Below are positions 54,186 to 62,667 of a DNA stretch of 64,000 nucleotides, piece after piece. Under the pieces are notes generated by a model. That model did not search any database. It was not told the origin of the DNA and was given only the letters and a program-made list of their open reading frames with translations. How positions within the stretch are numbered: position 1 is the first letter of the stretch; each line of letters begins with the position of its first letter. The position numbers were made by a program, and so were the translations under genes. This DNA is from Streptomyces guryensis (GTDB lineage: Bacteria; Actinomycetota; Actinomycetes; Streptomycetales; Streptomycetaceae), in assembly GCF_021261325.1 (NCBI RefSeq), contig NZ_JAJSBI010000021.1, positions 1 through 64,000 on the forward strand, given 5' to 3'.

Positions 54186-54343
54186 TGAACCATTTCCTTC
54201 CAAGCCTCAGGACGGTAGGCGGATTTCGCGTCCATCGGAAAGCAGGTGTCTGTTTGGTGCATACCTATGCCGGGTCGGGATCTGGGACCGCTATAGGGCC
54301 GCTCACTTTCGCACAATTGACACACAGGAAACAAGGAGTTCGA

Positions 54344-54475
54344 GTGACGAAAGTTCAAAACGCAGGAACTTCAGATAAGTTACCGGCGGTATCCGCACCC
54401 GCATTCGAAACAACCGTAGGGGGCATGGCGAGTTGTGTGTACCGCAGGACGGCTGGTACACGAAATCTCCACTGA
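54344..54475 (+). CDS. Possible small peptide with a TTA codon
   Basis: A 43-codon frame from GTG 54344, with AAGGAG 6 bases upstream, begins TKVQNAGTSDKLPAVSAPAF and ends RRTAGTRNLH. It uses codons rare in Streptomyces (AAA, GTT, CAA, TTA) and lies in a low-GC pocket (about 54300-54480) between the ricin-lectin gene and galU. A TTA codon would make it bldA-dependent. It could be a real small peptide or leader, or only promoter DNA with a lucky ribosome binding site. The rest of the 54186-54537 gap holds both promoters. Confidence 0.3.
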   Translation: MTKVQNAGTSDKLPAVSAPAFETTVGGMASCVYRRTAGTRNLH

Positions 54476-54537
54476 CTGCCGGACCCACAGCGAGCTCCCA
54501 AGCTTCTCTCTGCGAGCTCTCATCCGCCTGCGCCAGC

Positions 54538-55485
54538 ATGAACCGCATGAGCATCCCCCACACCACTTCCGCCCGTGCGGTCACCAAGGCCGTGGTCCCC
54601 GCCGCCGGTCTCGGTACCCGTTTCCTGCCCGCGACGAAGGCGACCCCGAAGGAGATGCTGCCGGTCGTCGACAAGCCGGCCATCCAGTACGTCGTCGAGG
54701 AGGCCGCCGCGGCCGGACTCGACGACGTACTCATGGTCACCGGACGCCACAAGCGCGCCATCGAGGACCACTTCGACAACGCCTTCGAACTGGAACAGGC
54801 CCTCGCCGCCAAGGGCGACGCGGTACGCCTGGACGCCGTGCGCGACCCCGCCCGCCTGGCCAACATCCACCACATCCGCCAGGGCGAGCCCCTCGGCCTC
54901 GGCCACGCAGTGCTGTGCGCCCGCCGCCACGTCGGCGACCAGCCCTTCGCCGTCCTCCTCGGCGACGATCTGATCGACCCCCGCGAGACCCTCCTCAGCC
55001 GCATGCTCGACGTCCGCGACCAGCACGCGGGCAGTGTCATCGCCCTCATGGAGGTCCCGCCGGAGCAGATCCACCTCTACGGTTGCGCCGCGGTCGAGGC
55101 GACCGGCGAGGACGGGTTGGTCCGCGTCACCGGCCTGGTCGAGAAGCCGTCCCGCCAGGACGCACCCAGCAGCTATGCGGTCATCGGCCGCTACGTCCTC
55201 GACCCTGCCGTCTTCGACACCCTGGAGCGCACCCCGCCCGGCCGCGGCGGCGAGATCCAGCTCACCGACACCCTGCAGGAACTGGCCGCGGGCGGCACCG
55301 TGCACGGCGTCGTCTTCGACGGTCTGCGCTACGACACCGGGGACAAGGCCGACTACCTTCGCACGGTGGTCCGCCTCGCCTGCGACCGCGACGACCTCGG
55401 CCCCGAATTCACCGCCTGGCTCAAGGAGTTCGTCGCCGGGCTGGAAGAGGGGGCCGGCGCCGGACGCCGCCCACTGGCGGCCTGA
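54538..55485 (+). CDS. galU: UTP-glucose-1-phosphate uridylyltransferase
   Basis: 315 residues. GalU makes UDP-glucose from UTP and glucose-1-phosphate for envelope glycans and trehalose or glycogen metabolism. The nucleotidyltransferase signature VVPAAGLGTRFLPATKATPK near 18 continues with EMLPVVDKPAIQYVVEEA; LLGDDLIDP near 140, LVEKPSRQDAPSSYAVIGRY near 200 and RYDTGDKADYLRT near 275 are also conserved. ATG 54538 is preferred (ATG 54547 is possible); neither has a good Shine-Dalgarno sequence. A strong bidirectional terminator follows the gene. Confidence 0.95.
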   Translation: MNRMSIPHTTSARAVTKAVVPAAGLGTRFLPATKATPKEMLPVVDKPAIQYVVEEAAAAGLDDVLMVTGRHKRAIEDHFDNAFELEQALAAKGDAVRLDAVRDPARLANIHHIRQGEPLGLGHAVLCARRHVGDQPFAVLLGDDLIDPRETLLSRMLDVRDQHAGSVIALMEVPPEQIHLYGCAAVEATGEDGLVRVTGLVEKPSRQDAPSSYAVIGRYVLDPAVFDTLERTPPGRGGEIQLTDTLQELAAGGTVHGVVFDGLRYDTGDKADYLRTVVRLACDRDDLGPEFTAWLKEFVAGLEEGAGAGRRPLAA

Positions 55486-55545
55486 TCCTGCGCTCGCCCT
55501 GGGGCTGTGACATCAGCGGCCTGGCCGCGGGCCCCCGAACCGAAC

Positions 55546-55587
55546 GCACACCGGGCCCGGGGCGACATAGCCCCGGGCCCAGTGTGC
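55546..55587. terminator. Strong bidirectional terminator between galU and a thioesterase
   Basis: GCACACCGGGCCCGGGGC pairs with GCCCCGGGCCCAGTGTGC (one mismatch) around a GACATA loop. It is 60 bases after the galU stop and 10 bases before the stop of the convergent gene. Confidence 0.85.
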
Positions 55588-55596
55588 AAGCGCCGC

Positions 55597-56049
55597 TCAG
55601 CCGTTGGGGCGCAGGGTCCACACGACGGTCATCTCGCCGGTGACGGCACCGTCGGCGCGCCGGATCTCGATCGACACCGGGAACTCGGGCCGCTCCCCGG
55701 CGTCCAGCTCCGCGACGACATCGGCAACCGGGCGGCCGAGGGTCGCGGTGGCGGTGACGGCTCCCATCGCCAGCTTCCTGTACGCGATCTCGGCCCTCAC
55801 GGCGAGCGGCACGGCCCGCGCCAGCTGCTCCCCGAAGGCAGCCAGCACGATGGTCCCGCTCGCGGTCTCGCCCAGCGTGAACATCGCCCCGGCGTGCGGC
55901 CCGCCGACATGGTTGTGGTACTCGCCCTGGTCCGGAAGGGCCACCACGGCCCTGTCCGGCGTGGTCTCCAGGAACTGGAGGTTCAGGGTCCGGGCCATCG
56001 GCACCGTCGCGGCGAGCATCTCGCCGATCGACATCTGTTCTGCGCTCAT
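55597..56049 (-). CDS. Hotdog-fold thioesterase-like protein (DUF4442/PaaI type)
   Basis: 150 residues. A single hotdog domain: VPMARTLNLQFLETTPDRAV near 17, VGGPHAGAMFTLGETASGTI near 48 (the helix region that binds acyl-CoA in PaaI-type enzymes) and the closing strands VPLAVRAEIAYRKLAMGAVT. It probably hydrolyses an acyl-CoA in the cytosol; the substrate is unknown. The start is likely ATG 56049 (MSAEQMSIGEML); an earlier ATG at 56058 is possible. It converges on galU across a strong terminator. Confidence 0.85.
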   Translation of the reverse strand: MSAEQMSIGEMLAATVPMARTLNLQFLETTPDRAVVALPDQGEYHNHVGGPHAGAMFTLGETASGTIVLAAFGEQLARAVPLAVRAEIAYRKLAMGAVTATATLGRPVADVVAELDAGERPEFPVSIEIRRADGAVTGEMTVVWTLRPNG

Positions 56050-56184
56050 GAGCAACATGTTACCCACGAGTAGACTTCGCTGGCCAGAGGGGTGTTTCGG
56101 CGGCGCCGGGCGGGCCGGACTCACACGACCTGCGGGGAGGGCATGAGGCCGACGGCGGAGCGGCCGTCGAGTGCCCGGGACGAT

Positions 56185-57030
56185 TCAGCCGATCCCGAAC
56201 GCCCCGTCGGGGGGCTCGGGGGACGGTACGGCGTCCTCGTCCCGCACCGGTCGCGCGCCGGCGATGAAGGCATCGATTCCGGGCCCGTACTCGACCCGCG
56301 CCGGGAAGGCGTCGGCTGCCGTGAGCCGGGCGAGGGCGGCCGTGTCGAGGGGGTGGTGTGCGGCGACGAGCACGGCGTTGCCGAAGCGGCGTCCGCGCAG
56401 GACGGCCGGTTCGGCGATCAGGGCCAGCTCCTCGAACTCCGTGGCAAAGGTGGCGAGTTGGGAGCGGAGGAAGGCGAAGGGCGCGGCGTCGGCGAGGTTC
56501 GCCAGGTAGACGCCCCCGTCGCGCAGCACCCGTGCGGCCTCGCGGGCGTAGGCGACGGAGGTGAGGTGTGCCGGGACGCGGGAGCCGCCGAAGACGTCGG
56601 CGATGAGCACATCCGCCGAGTCCGAGGGGGCCGCTTCCAGCCAGGTGCGGGCGTCGGCCGTGTGCAGGGCGATGGCCGAGCCGTCCGGGAGCGGCAGGTG
56701 CTCCACGACCAGTTCCAGCAGAGCGCGGTCCGCCTCGACGACGTCCTGTCGTGAGCCGGGCCGCGTCGCGGCCAGGTACCGGGGCAGGGTGAGCGCGCCC
56801 CCGCCGAGGTGGAGCACGTCCAGCGGACTGCCCGGTTCCGCGACGGTGTCCAGGACGTGCCCGAGCCGCCGCGCGTACTCGAACTCCAGGTGCACCGGCT
56901 CGTCCAGGTCGACGTACGACTGCGGCGCCCCGTCGACCGTCAGCAGCCAGGCCCGCTTCCGGTCGACGTCGGGCATCAGCTTGGCGGTGCCGTGATCAAC
57001 GTCTCGGGTCACGGGTATCGGCTCGTCCAC
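56185..57030 (-). CDS. Spermidine-synthase-like methyltransferase-fold protein
   Basis: 281 residues. A SAM-type Rossmann domain like spermidine synthase: YVDLDEPVHLEFEYARRLGH near 45, the glycine motif LDVLHLGGGALTLPRYLA near 75, the acidic DVVEADRALLELV near 99, and SADVLIADVFGGSRVPAHLT near 140. The usual polyamine-site Asp in a GGGDG...D context is changed (GGGALTLP), so it may not make spermidine; such fused or stand-alone SpeE-like proteins are common in Streptomyces. GTG 57030 lies 6 bases after CACAAT, perhaps a -10 of a leaderless message. Confidence 0.82.
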   Translation of the reverse strand: MDEPIPVTRDVDHGTAKLMPDVDRKRAWLLTVDGAPQSYVDLDEPVHLEFEYARRLGHVLDTVAEPGSPLDVLHLGGGALTLPRYLAATRPGSRQDVVEADRALLELVVEHLPLPDGSAIALHTADARTWLEAAPSDSADVLIADVFGGSRVPAHLTSVAYAREAARVLRDGGVYLANLADAAPFAFLRSQLATFATEFEELALIAEPAVLRGRRFGNAVLVAAHHPLDTAALARLTAADAFPARVEYGPGIDAFIAGARPVRDEDAVPSPEPPDGAFGIG

Positions 57031-57082
57031 GGGTCCATTGTGCCGGGAGGGGGAGGCGCAGGCGTGCGATCGGGAGCCCACC

Positions 57083-57151
57083 GGTTCAGCCGCCCCATGC
57101 CTCATGGTTCAGCGGCTCCACGCCCCGTGGTTCAGCCGCCCCAGACGTCCG
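57083..57151. repeat. Three imperfect tandem copies of a 23-base unit over the patatin gene's stop
   Basis: Copies begin at 57083, 57106 and 57129 (GGTTCAGCCGCCCCA, GGTTCAGCGGCTCCA and GGTTCAGCCGCCCCA, each followed by 8 less-conserved bases). The third contains the patatin stop codon (57132-57134); the others copy it downstream of the gene. Confidence 0.85.
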
Positions 57152-57971
57152 ACACCCGCCCCACGTGCGCCCTCGCCTGTTCGCGACCCGCCCGAGCCGA
57201 AGCCGCCCGGACCGCAGGGTCCAATGCGTTGCGTCCGATCGCCTCCTTCGCCGCCGGCGAGGGTGTCACGACCGCGACCCGGGCGCCCTGCTCGGCGAGT
57301 CGTCTCCCCTGGTCGGCCGCCGAGGCGAGGGGGCCGCCGCCCGAGGCGATGGGGGCCAGGACGACGACGCGTTCGTATCCGCTCGCGAGGTGGGCGTTGG
57401 CCGGTGAGTGCACGCCGCCGTCCGTCCAGCGGCGGCCCTCGATGGGCCAGGCCGGCCATACGCCCGGCACCGCGCAGCTCGCGGCGACGGCGTCCACCAG
57501 GGGCACGCCGCTGTCCTTGTCGAAGACGCGCAGTGTCCCGGTGGCCGTGTCGACGGCGGTGATCCGGAGCGGGCCGTCCGGCCACTGCGGTGAGACGAGC
57601 CGGCTTTCGACCGCCGCCCGCCGCGCCGCTTCGGTGGGTGTCCTGGCGGTCAGTGCCCACCGGCCGACCTTGCGGCCGTACGCCTCCGGAGTGCGTGAGG
57701 TGAGGGCCGCCCAGACGAAGCGGGCGATCACGCCCGGGCCCAGGTGCGCGGGTATCTCGCCCTCGGGCTCGGCCAGTTGGCGCTCGTACAGCTCCTGTGG
57801 TGCGCGCAACGCCAGCAGCTGGGCCGCCACCGCCGAGCCCGCCGACGTACCGAACACGACATCGGCGTCCCCGAGATCCACGCCCGACTCGGACAGCCCG
57901 TACACCATCCCGGCCAGCCATCCGATGCCGCCGACGCCCCCGCCGCCGAGTACCAACGCCCTGCCCGCCAT
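57132..57971 (-). CDS. Patatin-like phospholipase
   Basis: 279 residues. The patatin lipase motifs are all present: oxyanion loop LVLGGGGVGGIGWLAGMVYG near 6, nucleophile FGTSAGSAVAAQ (GTSAGS) near 42, and the Asp of the dyad in RRWTDGGVHSPANAH (DGG) near 187. It cleaves acyl chains from lipids; bacterial relatives act on phospholipids or are effectors. There is no signal peptide, so it is cytosolic. GGGGGAGAGC precedes ATG 57971. The stop codon and following bases lie in a 23-base tandem repeat. Confidence 0.92.
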   Translation of the reverse strand: MAGRALVLGGGGVGGIGWLAGMVYGLSESGVDLGDADVVFGTSAGSAVAAQLLALRAPQELYERQLAEPEGEIPAHLGPGVIARFVWAALTSRTPEAYGRKVGRWALTARTPTEAARRAAVESRLVSPQWPDGPLRITAVDTATGTLRVFDKDSGVPLVDAVAASCAVPGVWPAWPIEGRRWTDGGVHSPANAHLASGYERVVVLAPIASGGGPLASAADQGRRLAEQGARVAVVTPSPAAKEAIGRNALDPAVRAASARAGREQARAHVGRVSDVWGG

Positions 57972-58060
57972 GCTCTCCCCCGCCTCTCCACGACCCACGA
58001 CTCCGTGTGCGATCAAGTCTTGCGCACGCCACTGACAATCGGGCCCGGACGGCCCGATGC

Positions 58061-58092
58061 GCGGCGCCCGCCCCCGGGGAAGCGGGCGCCGC
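58061..58092 (-). terminator. Hairpin terminator after tuf3
   Basis: GCGGCGCCCGC and GCGGGCGCCGC pair perfectly over 11 bases around a 10-base loop. It begins 7 bases after the tuf3 stop. Confidence 0.8.
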
Positions 58093-58098
58093 ACAGGC

Positions 58099-59268
58099 TC
58101 AGCCGACCGACGTCACCGTGCCCGCGCCGACCGTGCGGCCACCCTCGCGGATCGCGAAGCCGAGCCCCGGCTCCAGCGGCACGTCACGGCCGAGTTCGAC
58201 CGTCATGGTCACGGTCTCGCCGGGCCGGGCGACGGTCGTCTCGCCGAGGTCGACGTCACCGACCACGTCCGCGGTGCGGATGTAGAACTGCGGCCGGTAG
58301 CCGGTCGACACCGGCGTCGTACGCCCGCCCTCGCGCGTCGACAGGACGTACACGCGCGCGGAGAAGCGGCGGCTCGGCGCGACGCTGCCGGGCGCCGCCA
58401 CGACGTGCCCGCGGCGGACGGCGTCCCGTGGGACGCCGCGCAGCAGGAGCGCCACGTTGTCGCCGGCCTGCGCCTCCTCCATGGGCCTGCCGAAGGTCTC
58501 CAGGCCGGTGACGACGCTCTCCAGCCCGGCGCCGAGCACTTCGACCCGGTCGCCGACACGGACGACACCGCGCTCGACCGCGCCCGTCACCACCGTCCCC
58601 CGGCCGGTGATGGTGAGGACGTTCTCGACGGGCATCAGGAACGGCGCGTCCAAGTACCGCTCGGGCATGGGCACATACGTGTCCACGGCGTCGAGCAGCG
58701 CCTCGATGGACGCCGACCACCGCGGGTCGCCCTCCAGGGCCTTCAGCCCCGAGACCCGTACGACGGGCACGGCGTCGCCGCCGTAGCCCTGCGCGGAGAG
58801 CAGTTCGCGGACCTCCAGCTCGACGAGGTCGGTGAGCTCCTCGTCGCCCGCGTCGGCCTTGTTGAGGGCGACGACGATGTGGTCGACGCCCACCTGCCGG
58901 GCGAGCAGGACGTGTTCGGCGGTCTGCGGCATGATCCCGTCGAGCGCGGAGACGACGAGGATCGCCCCGTCGAGCTGCGCGGCGCCGGTGACCATGTTCT
59001 TGACGTAGTCGGCGTGGCCCGGCATGTCCACGTGCGCGTAGTGGCGGGTGTCGGTCTCGTACTCGACGTGCGCGATGTTGATGGTGATGCCGCGGGCGGC
59101 CTCCTCCGGGGCGCGGTCGATGCGGTCGAACGGCACGAAGGTGCCGGTGCCGCGCTCCGCCAGCACCTTGGTGATGGCGGCGGTCAGGGTGGTCTTGCCG
59201 TGGTCGACGTGGCCCATGGTGCCGATGTTGAGATGCGGTTTGGTGCGCACGTATGCCGTCTTGGGCAT
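58099..59268 (-). CDS. tuf3: Divergent elongation factor Tu (Tuf3-like)
   Basis: 389 residues, a full EF-Tu: P-loop GHVDHGKT (19-26), switch I ARGITINIAHVEYETDTRHY, switch II DMPGHADYVKNMVTGAAQLD, NKAD near 132, and domain 2/3 blocks (FLMPVENVLTITGRGTVVTG; REGGRTVGAGTV). Compared with canonical Streptomyces EF-Tu1 it is shorter and diverged, including DMPGH where DCPGH is usual. This fits the third Streptomyces EF-Tu gene, which is expressed at low level and linked to stringent conditions; such variants may resist elfamycin-type antibiotics. It is not in a ribosomal operon. A hairpin terminator follows. Confidence 0.92.
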   Translation of the reverse strand: MPKTAYVRTKPHLNIGTMGHVDHGKTTLTAAITKVLAERGTGTFVPFDRIDRAPEEAARGITINIAHVEYETDTRHYAHVDMPGHADYVKNMVTGAAQLDGAILVVSALDGIMPQTAEHVLLARQVGVDHIVVALNKADAGDEELTDLVELEVRELLSAQGYGGDAVPVVRVSGLKALEGDPRWSASIEALLDAVDTYVPMPERYLDAPFLMPVENVLTITGRGTVVTGAVERGVVRVGDRVEVLGAGLESVVTGLETFGRPMEEAQAGDNVALLLRGVPRDAVRRGHVVAAPGSVAPSRRFSARVYVLSTREGGRTTPVSTGYRPQFYIRTADVVGDVDLGETTVARPGETVTMTVELGRDVPLEPGLGFAIREGGRTVGAGTVTSVG

Positions 59269-59531
59269 GGCGATACCTCGAAGCCTCTTCGTAGGAGAGA
59301 TGGGGACCCCAAGGACTCGCCGACCCTCCCCCTGCGGGGTCCGCCGGACGATCCGGAGAGGGTCAGCTTCGGGCGCCGTCGACTGCGGCGACAAAAGTGG
59401 GAACGGCAGCCTTCGGGGCATCCGCGACCGCGGATGCTGCGAGGTGGAAGGCGTACCGGAACATGCCATCGATCATTGCCGATGCCCTGCCCGGCGTCGA
59501 ATGGTTTTCCCCGGTGCGCTATAGATGCCGC

Positions 59532-59936
59532 ATGGTGTGGTTGTTGGTGACGGCAGGGCTGCTCGTGGCGTCGCTCGTGACGATGGTGCGCGAGCTGCGA
59601 CAGGGCATGACTCTGCGGCAGATTCGTCCGACGGCGCTCGAACTGTCGGCAGAGATCGTCGACAACAGGGCCACCGGCAGTGGCAAGCCCGGCGCGTACT
59701 TTCTCACCCCGGTCGTGCGCTACTACATCGACGGCAGGCGCTACGAGGCCGGGATCGCCAACGCGAGCTTCGGGCGCCCCGCCGAGATCGGCTCCTCGAT
59801 GACCGTCCTGGTCTCCCCGGACAGCCCCTACAGCCCGATGGATCCCTACGGCGGCCTGGGCGCGACACTGCGCGGAGCCATCGTCACGGCCGTACTGTGC
59901 ACGCTGCTCCTCGCCTGGCAGCTCGCCCTGCTGTGA
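59532..59936 (+). CDS. DUF3592-family membrane protein
   Basis: 134 residues with an N-terminal helix (VWLLVTAGLLVASLVTMV) and a C-terminal helix (GAIVTAVLCTLLLAWQLALL) around a soluble domain (AYFLTPVVRYYIDGRRYEAG; VLVSPDSPYSPMDP). The YxxDGxxY pattern is typical of DUF3592. Function unknown. A TATAGA hexamer at 59520-59525 ends 6 bases before ATG 59532 and there is no Shine-Dalgarno sequence, so it is probably leaderless. It stands between tuf3 (divergent) and a convergent AlkD-like gene, with a gap of 5 bases to the latter's stop. Confidence 0.75.
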   Translation: MVWLLVTAGLLVASLVTMVRELRQGMTLRQIRPTALELSAEIVDNRATGSGKPGAYFLTPVVRYYIDGRRYEAGIANASFGRPAEIGSSMTVLVSPDSPYSPMDPYGGLGATLRGAIVTAVLCTLLLAWQLALL

Positions 59937-59941
59937 CCCCG

Positions 59942-60664
59942 CTAGGCGCCGATGTTCTTCAGCGCCTCCCGGACCGACAGCGGCGCGAACCGCCCGCGCT
60001 CCCGCGCCAGGAAGGCCCGTACGGCCTCCGGGTCGGTCTTGGCGTACTCGCGCAGGCACCAGCCGATCGCCTTGCGGATGAAGAAGTCGGGGTGTCCGGA
60101 CTGGCGCAGACAGTAGGTGAAGAGCCGTTCGGTGTCGGTGCGTTCCTTGTAGCGCAGCTGGTGCAGCAGTGCCGTGCGGGCGATCCACAGGTCGTCGTCG
60201 ACGATCCATGCGTCCATGTCCGCCGTGAGCCTGGGGTCGGCCGCGACCAGCGCACCCACGACATGCGCGGCGAGCGCGTCGACGGTGTCCCACCACGGGA
60301 CGGTGGCGACGAGGTGCCGGGCCAGGGGCAGGAAACCGGAGGAGCACACGCGCGCGTGGCGGCGCAGATAGTCGACGGCGAAGTAGTGGTACTCGCGTTC
60401 GGGCAACTGCCAGCAGCGCAGGGCGATCGCCGTGCAGTCGTCCTCGACGGGGCGCGGCAGACCCTCGACGACGGTACGGGACAGGGTCCGGCGCACGGGC
60501 GTGGCGAGGCCCAGGAAGGGGGCCACGTCCTTCATGTAGGCCCGCATGGACACGGCGCGCTCCGGGTCGGCCGCGGCGGCGTACGTGGCGGTGAGTCGCG
60601 CCAGCACGGCGTCGGCGAGTGTGCTGAACGGCACATGCGGGGTGACCTCACCTGTGACGCTCAT
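59942..60664 (-). CDS. DNA alkylation repair protein (AlkD-like HEAT-repeat family)
   Basis: 240 residues, all alpha-helical. The pattern of AlkC/AlkD HEAT-like glycosylases is clear: MRAYMKDVAPFLGLATPVRR near 41 (the typical YMK...F.G...P.R), YLRRHARVCSSGFLPLARHL near 95, VPWWDTVDALAAHVVGALV near 120 and HPDFFIRKAIGWCLREYAKT near 193 (QKAIGWALRE-like). AlkD removes positively charged alkylated bases such as 3-methyladenine without base flipping. ATG 60664 starts it. It is divergent from the VTT gene with a 49-base gap. Confidence 0.88.
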   Translation of the reverse strand: MSVTGEVTPHVPFSTLADAVLARLTATYAAAADPERAVSMRAYMKDVAPFLGLATPVRRTLSRTVVEGLPRPVEDDCTAIALRCWQLPEREYHYFAVDYLRRHARVCSSGFLPLARHLVATVPWWDTVDALAAHVVGALVAADPRLTADMDAWIVDDDLWIARTALLHQLRYKERTDTERLFTYCLRQSGHPDFFIRKAIGWCLREYAKTDPEAVRAFLARERGRFAPLSVREALKNIGA

Positions 60665-60713
60665 GGGACGAACCATACGGCGATCACACACATTTGTCGG
60701 TTAGTGTCACCGG

Positions 60714-61484
60714 ATGCTCGATGCCACCACCCGCTCTGGGGGCACCGCCACGGCCTCTCCCCGGGCCGCCGCCACGGAGCTCGCCGTCGCCGTACCTGTA
60801 CCACCGCCGAGCCTCGGCGCGCGCTGCACGCGCGTGCTGCTCTCGCCGTGGTCGCGGCTGTCCCTGCTCGTCGTGCTGCTCGCGGCTGCCGCGGGTGCCG
60901 TGCTGCTCTTCCAGCCGCAGCGGATGCTCGCGCACGGCTGGCCGCCGCAGCTGGGCGGGGCCGCGGCGGCCGTGGCGTTCGCGGGGGCCTACGGGCTGTG
61001 CACCGTGGCGTTCGTGCCACGCCCGCTGCTGAACCTCGGGGCGGGCGCGCTCTTCGGCTCCCAGCTCGGCACCGGAACGGCCCTGGCGGGCACGGTGCTC
61101 GGCGCCGGGCTCGCCTTCGGCCTCGGCCGGGTGCTCGGGCAGGACGCGCTGCGCCCCCTGTTGCGGGGCCGGCTGCTGAAGGCGGCGGACGGGCAGCTCA
61201 GCCGGCACGGATTCCGGTCGATGATGGCGGCCCGGCTCTTCCCGGGGGTGCCGTTCTGGGCTGCGAACTACTGCGCCGCCGTCTCCCGCATGGGCTGGGT
61301 GCCCTTCGTGCTCGCCACAGCGCTCGGCTCGGTGCCGAACACCGCCGCGTACGCCGTCGCCGGGGCCCGCGCCTCCGCGCCGACGTCCCCCGCCTTCCTG
61401 ATCGCCATGGCCTGCATCGCCGTACCGGCTCTGGTGGCCGCAGTGGTGGCCTGGCGCAAGCGGCACCAGCTGCGCGGACGCTGA
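60714..61484 (+). CDS. VTT/TVP38-domain membrane protein (DedA superfamily)
   Basis: 256 residues, about six helices. The VTT domain is seen in VAFVPRPLLNLGAGALFGSQ near 102, LGAGLAFGLGRVLGQDALRP near 131 and the re-entrant segment MMAARLFPGVPFWAANYCAA near 164. Related proteins scramble or carry lipids. The proline-rich head (AVAVPVPPPSLGARCTR) is cytoplasmic. ATG 60714 has no Shine-Dalgarno sequence; TTAGTG 8 bases upstream may serve as a weak -10 for a leaderless message. It converges on the thiolase gene with a 7-base gap. Confidence 0.85.
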   Translation: MLDATTRSGGTATASPRAAATELAVAVPVPPPSLGARCTRVLLSPWSRLSLLVVLLAAAAGAVLLFQPQRMLAHGWPPQLGGAAAAVAFAGAYGLCTVAFVPRPLLNLGAGALFGSQLGTGTALAGTVLGAGLAFGLGRVLGQDALRPLLRGRLLKAADGQLSRHGFRSMMAARLFPGVPFWAANYCAAVSRMGWVPFVLATALGSVPNTAAYAVAGARASAPTSPAFLIAMACIAVPALVAAVVAWRKRHQLRGR

Positions 61485-61491
61485 CGACCGG

Positions 61492-62661
61492 CTACACGTC
61501 TTCCAGGATCATCGCGTTGGCCAGCCCGCCCGCCTCGCACATCGTCTGCAGGGCGTAGCGCGCGCCACGCGCGCGCATGGCGTGCACGAGGGTGGTCGTC
61601 AGACGGGTGCCGCTGGCCCCGAGCGGGTGGCCCAGGGCGATCGCGCCGCCGTGCACGTTGACCTTGGCGAGGTCGGCGCCGGTCTCCTGCTGCCAGGCGA
61701 GGACGACGCTGGAGAACGCCTCGTTGACCTCGAACAGGTCGATGTCGTCGAGGGTCAGGCCGGCCCTGCGCAGCACCTTTTCGGTCGCCGGTATGACGCC
61801 CGTGAGCATCAGCAACGGGTCGGAGCCGGTGACGGCGAAGCTGTGCAGCCGGGCGAGCGGACGCAGTCCGAGGCGGGCCGCGGTCTCGCTGGAGGTGATC
61901 AGAACGGCGGAGGCGCCGTCGTTGATCGGGCTGGCGTTGCCCGCCGTGACGTTCCACTCGATCTGCGGGAAGCGTTCGGCGAAGGCCGGGTCGTGGTAGG
62001 CGGGTCGGAGGCCGGCGAGGACTTCGGTGGTGCTGCCCGGCCGGACGCACTCGTCGCGCGTGACGCCCTCCAGGGGTGCGACCTCGGCGTCGAAGAGCCC
62101 CTGGCTCCAGGCCTCGGCGGCCTTGTGGTGCGAGGAGACCGCGAAGGCGTCCATCTGGTCGCGGGTGATCGACCACTTGGCGGCGATGAGCTCGGCACTC
62201 ACGCCCTGCGGGACCAGGCCCTCCGGGTAGCGCTCGGCGACGCCGGGGCCGAAGGGGTCCTTGCCGGGCGGCACGTTCGACCACATCGGCACCCGGCTCA
62301 TCGACTCGACGCCACAGGCGACGACGAGGTCGTAGGCGCCCGAGATGACGCCCTGCGCGGCGAAGTGCACGGCCTGCTGGGAGGAGCCGCACTGGCGGTC
62401 CACGGTGGTCGCCGGAACGGTCTCCGGGAAACCCGCCGACAGCACGGCGTAGCGGGTGGTGTTCATGGCCTGCTCGCCGACCTGGTCGACGGTGCCGCCG
62501 ATGACGTCGTCGATGAGGGCAGGGTCGACGCCGGAGCGGTCGACGAGGGTGCGCAGGGTGTGGGCGAGGAGCTCCACGGGGTGGACGTGCGCGAGGGAGC
62601 CGCCCGGCTTGCCCTTGCCGATCGGGGTGCGTACGGCTTCGACGATGACTGCGTCACGCAT
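61492..62661 (-). CDS. Acetyl-CoA acetyltransferase (thiolase)
   Basis: 389 residues. Thiolase catalytic residues are all present: acyl-binding Cys in TTVDRQCGSSQQAVHFAAQ near 90, His in NVHGGAIALGHPLGASGTRL near 345, and the second Cys in LQTMCEAGGLANAM near 378; NEAFSSVVLAWQQETG near 312 is also conserved. It joins or splits acyl-CoAs in fatty acid breakdown or polyketide-like synthesis; the direction is not known. ATG 62661 is chosen since GGAGG lies 7 bases upstream, while ATG 62667 is too close to it. It is divergent from the HxlR regulator, with a shared operator region. Confidence 0.94.
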   Translation of the reverse strand: MRDAVIVEAVRTPIGKGKPGGSLAHVHPVELLAHTLRTLVDRSGVDPALIDDVIGGTVDQVGEQAMNTTRYAVLSAGFPETVPATTVDRQCGSSQQAVHFAAQGVISGAYDLVVACGVESMSRVPMWSNVPPGKDPFGPGVAERYPEGLVPQGVSAELIAAKWSITRDQMDAFAVSSHHKAAEAWSQGLFDAEVAPLEGVTRDECVRPGSTTEVLAGLRPAYHDPAFAERFPQIEWNVTAGNASPINDGASAVLITSSETAARLGLRPLARLHSFAVTGSDPLLMLTGVIPATEKVLRRAGLTLDDIDLFEVNEAFSSVVLAWQQETGADLAKVNVHGGAIALGHPLGASGTRLTTTLVHAMRARGARYALQTMCEAGGLANAMILEDV

Positions 62662-62667
62662 GTGCAT

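Noticed and set aside
57083..57151. CRISPR or regulatory iteron array
   Set aside because: Only three 23-base imperfect units without spacers, overlapping a stop codon; no replication or cas gene.
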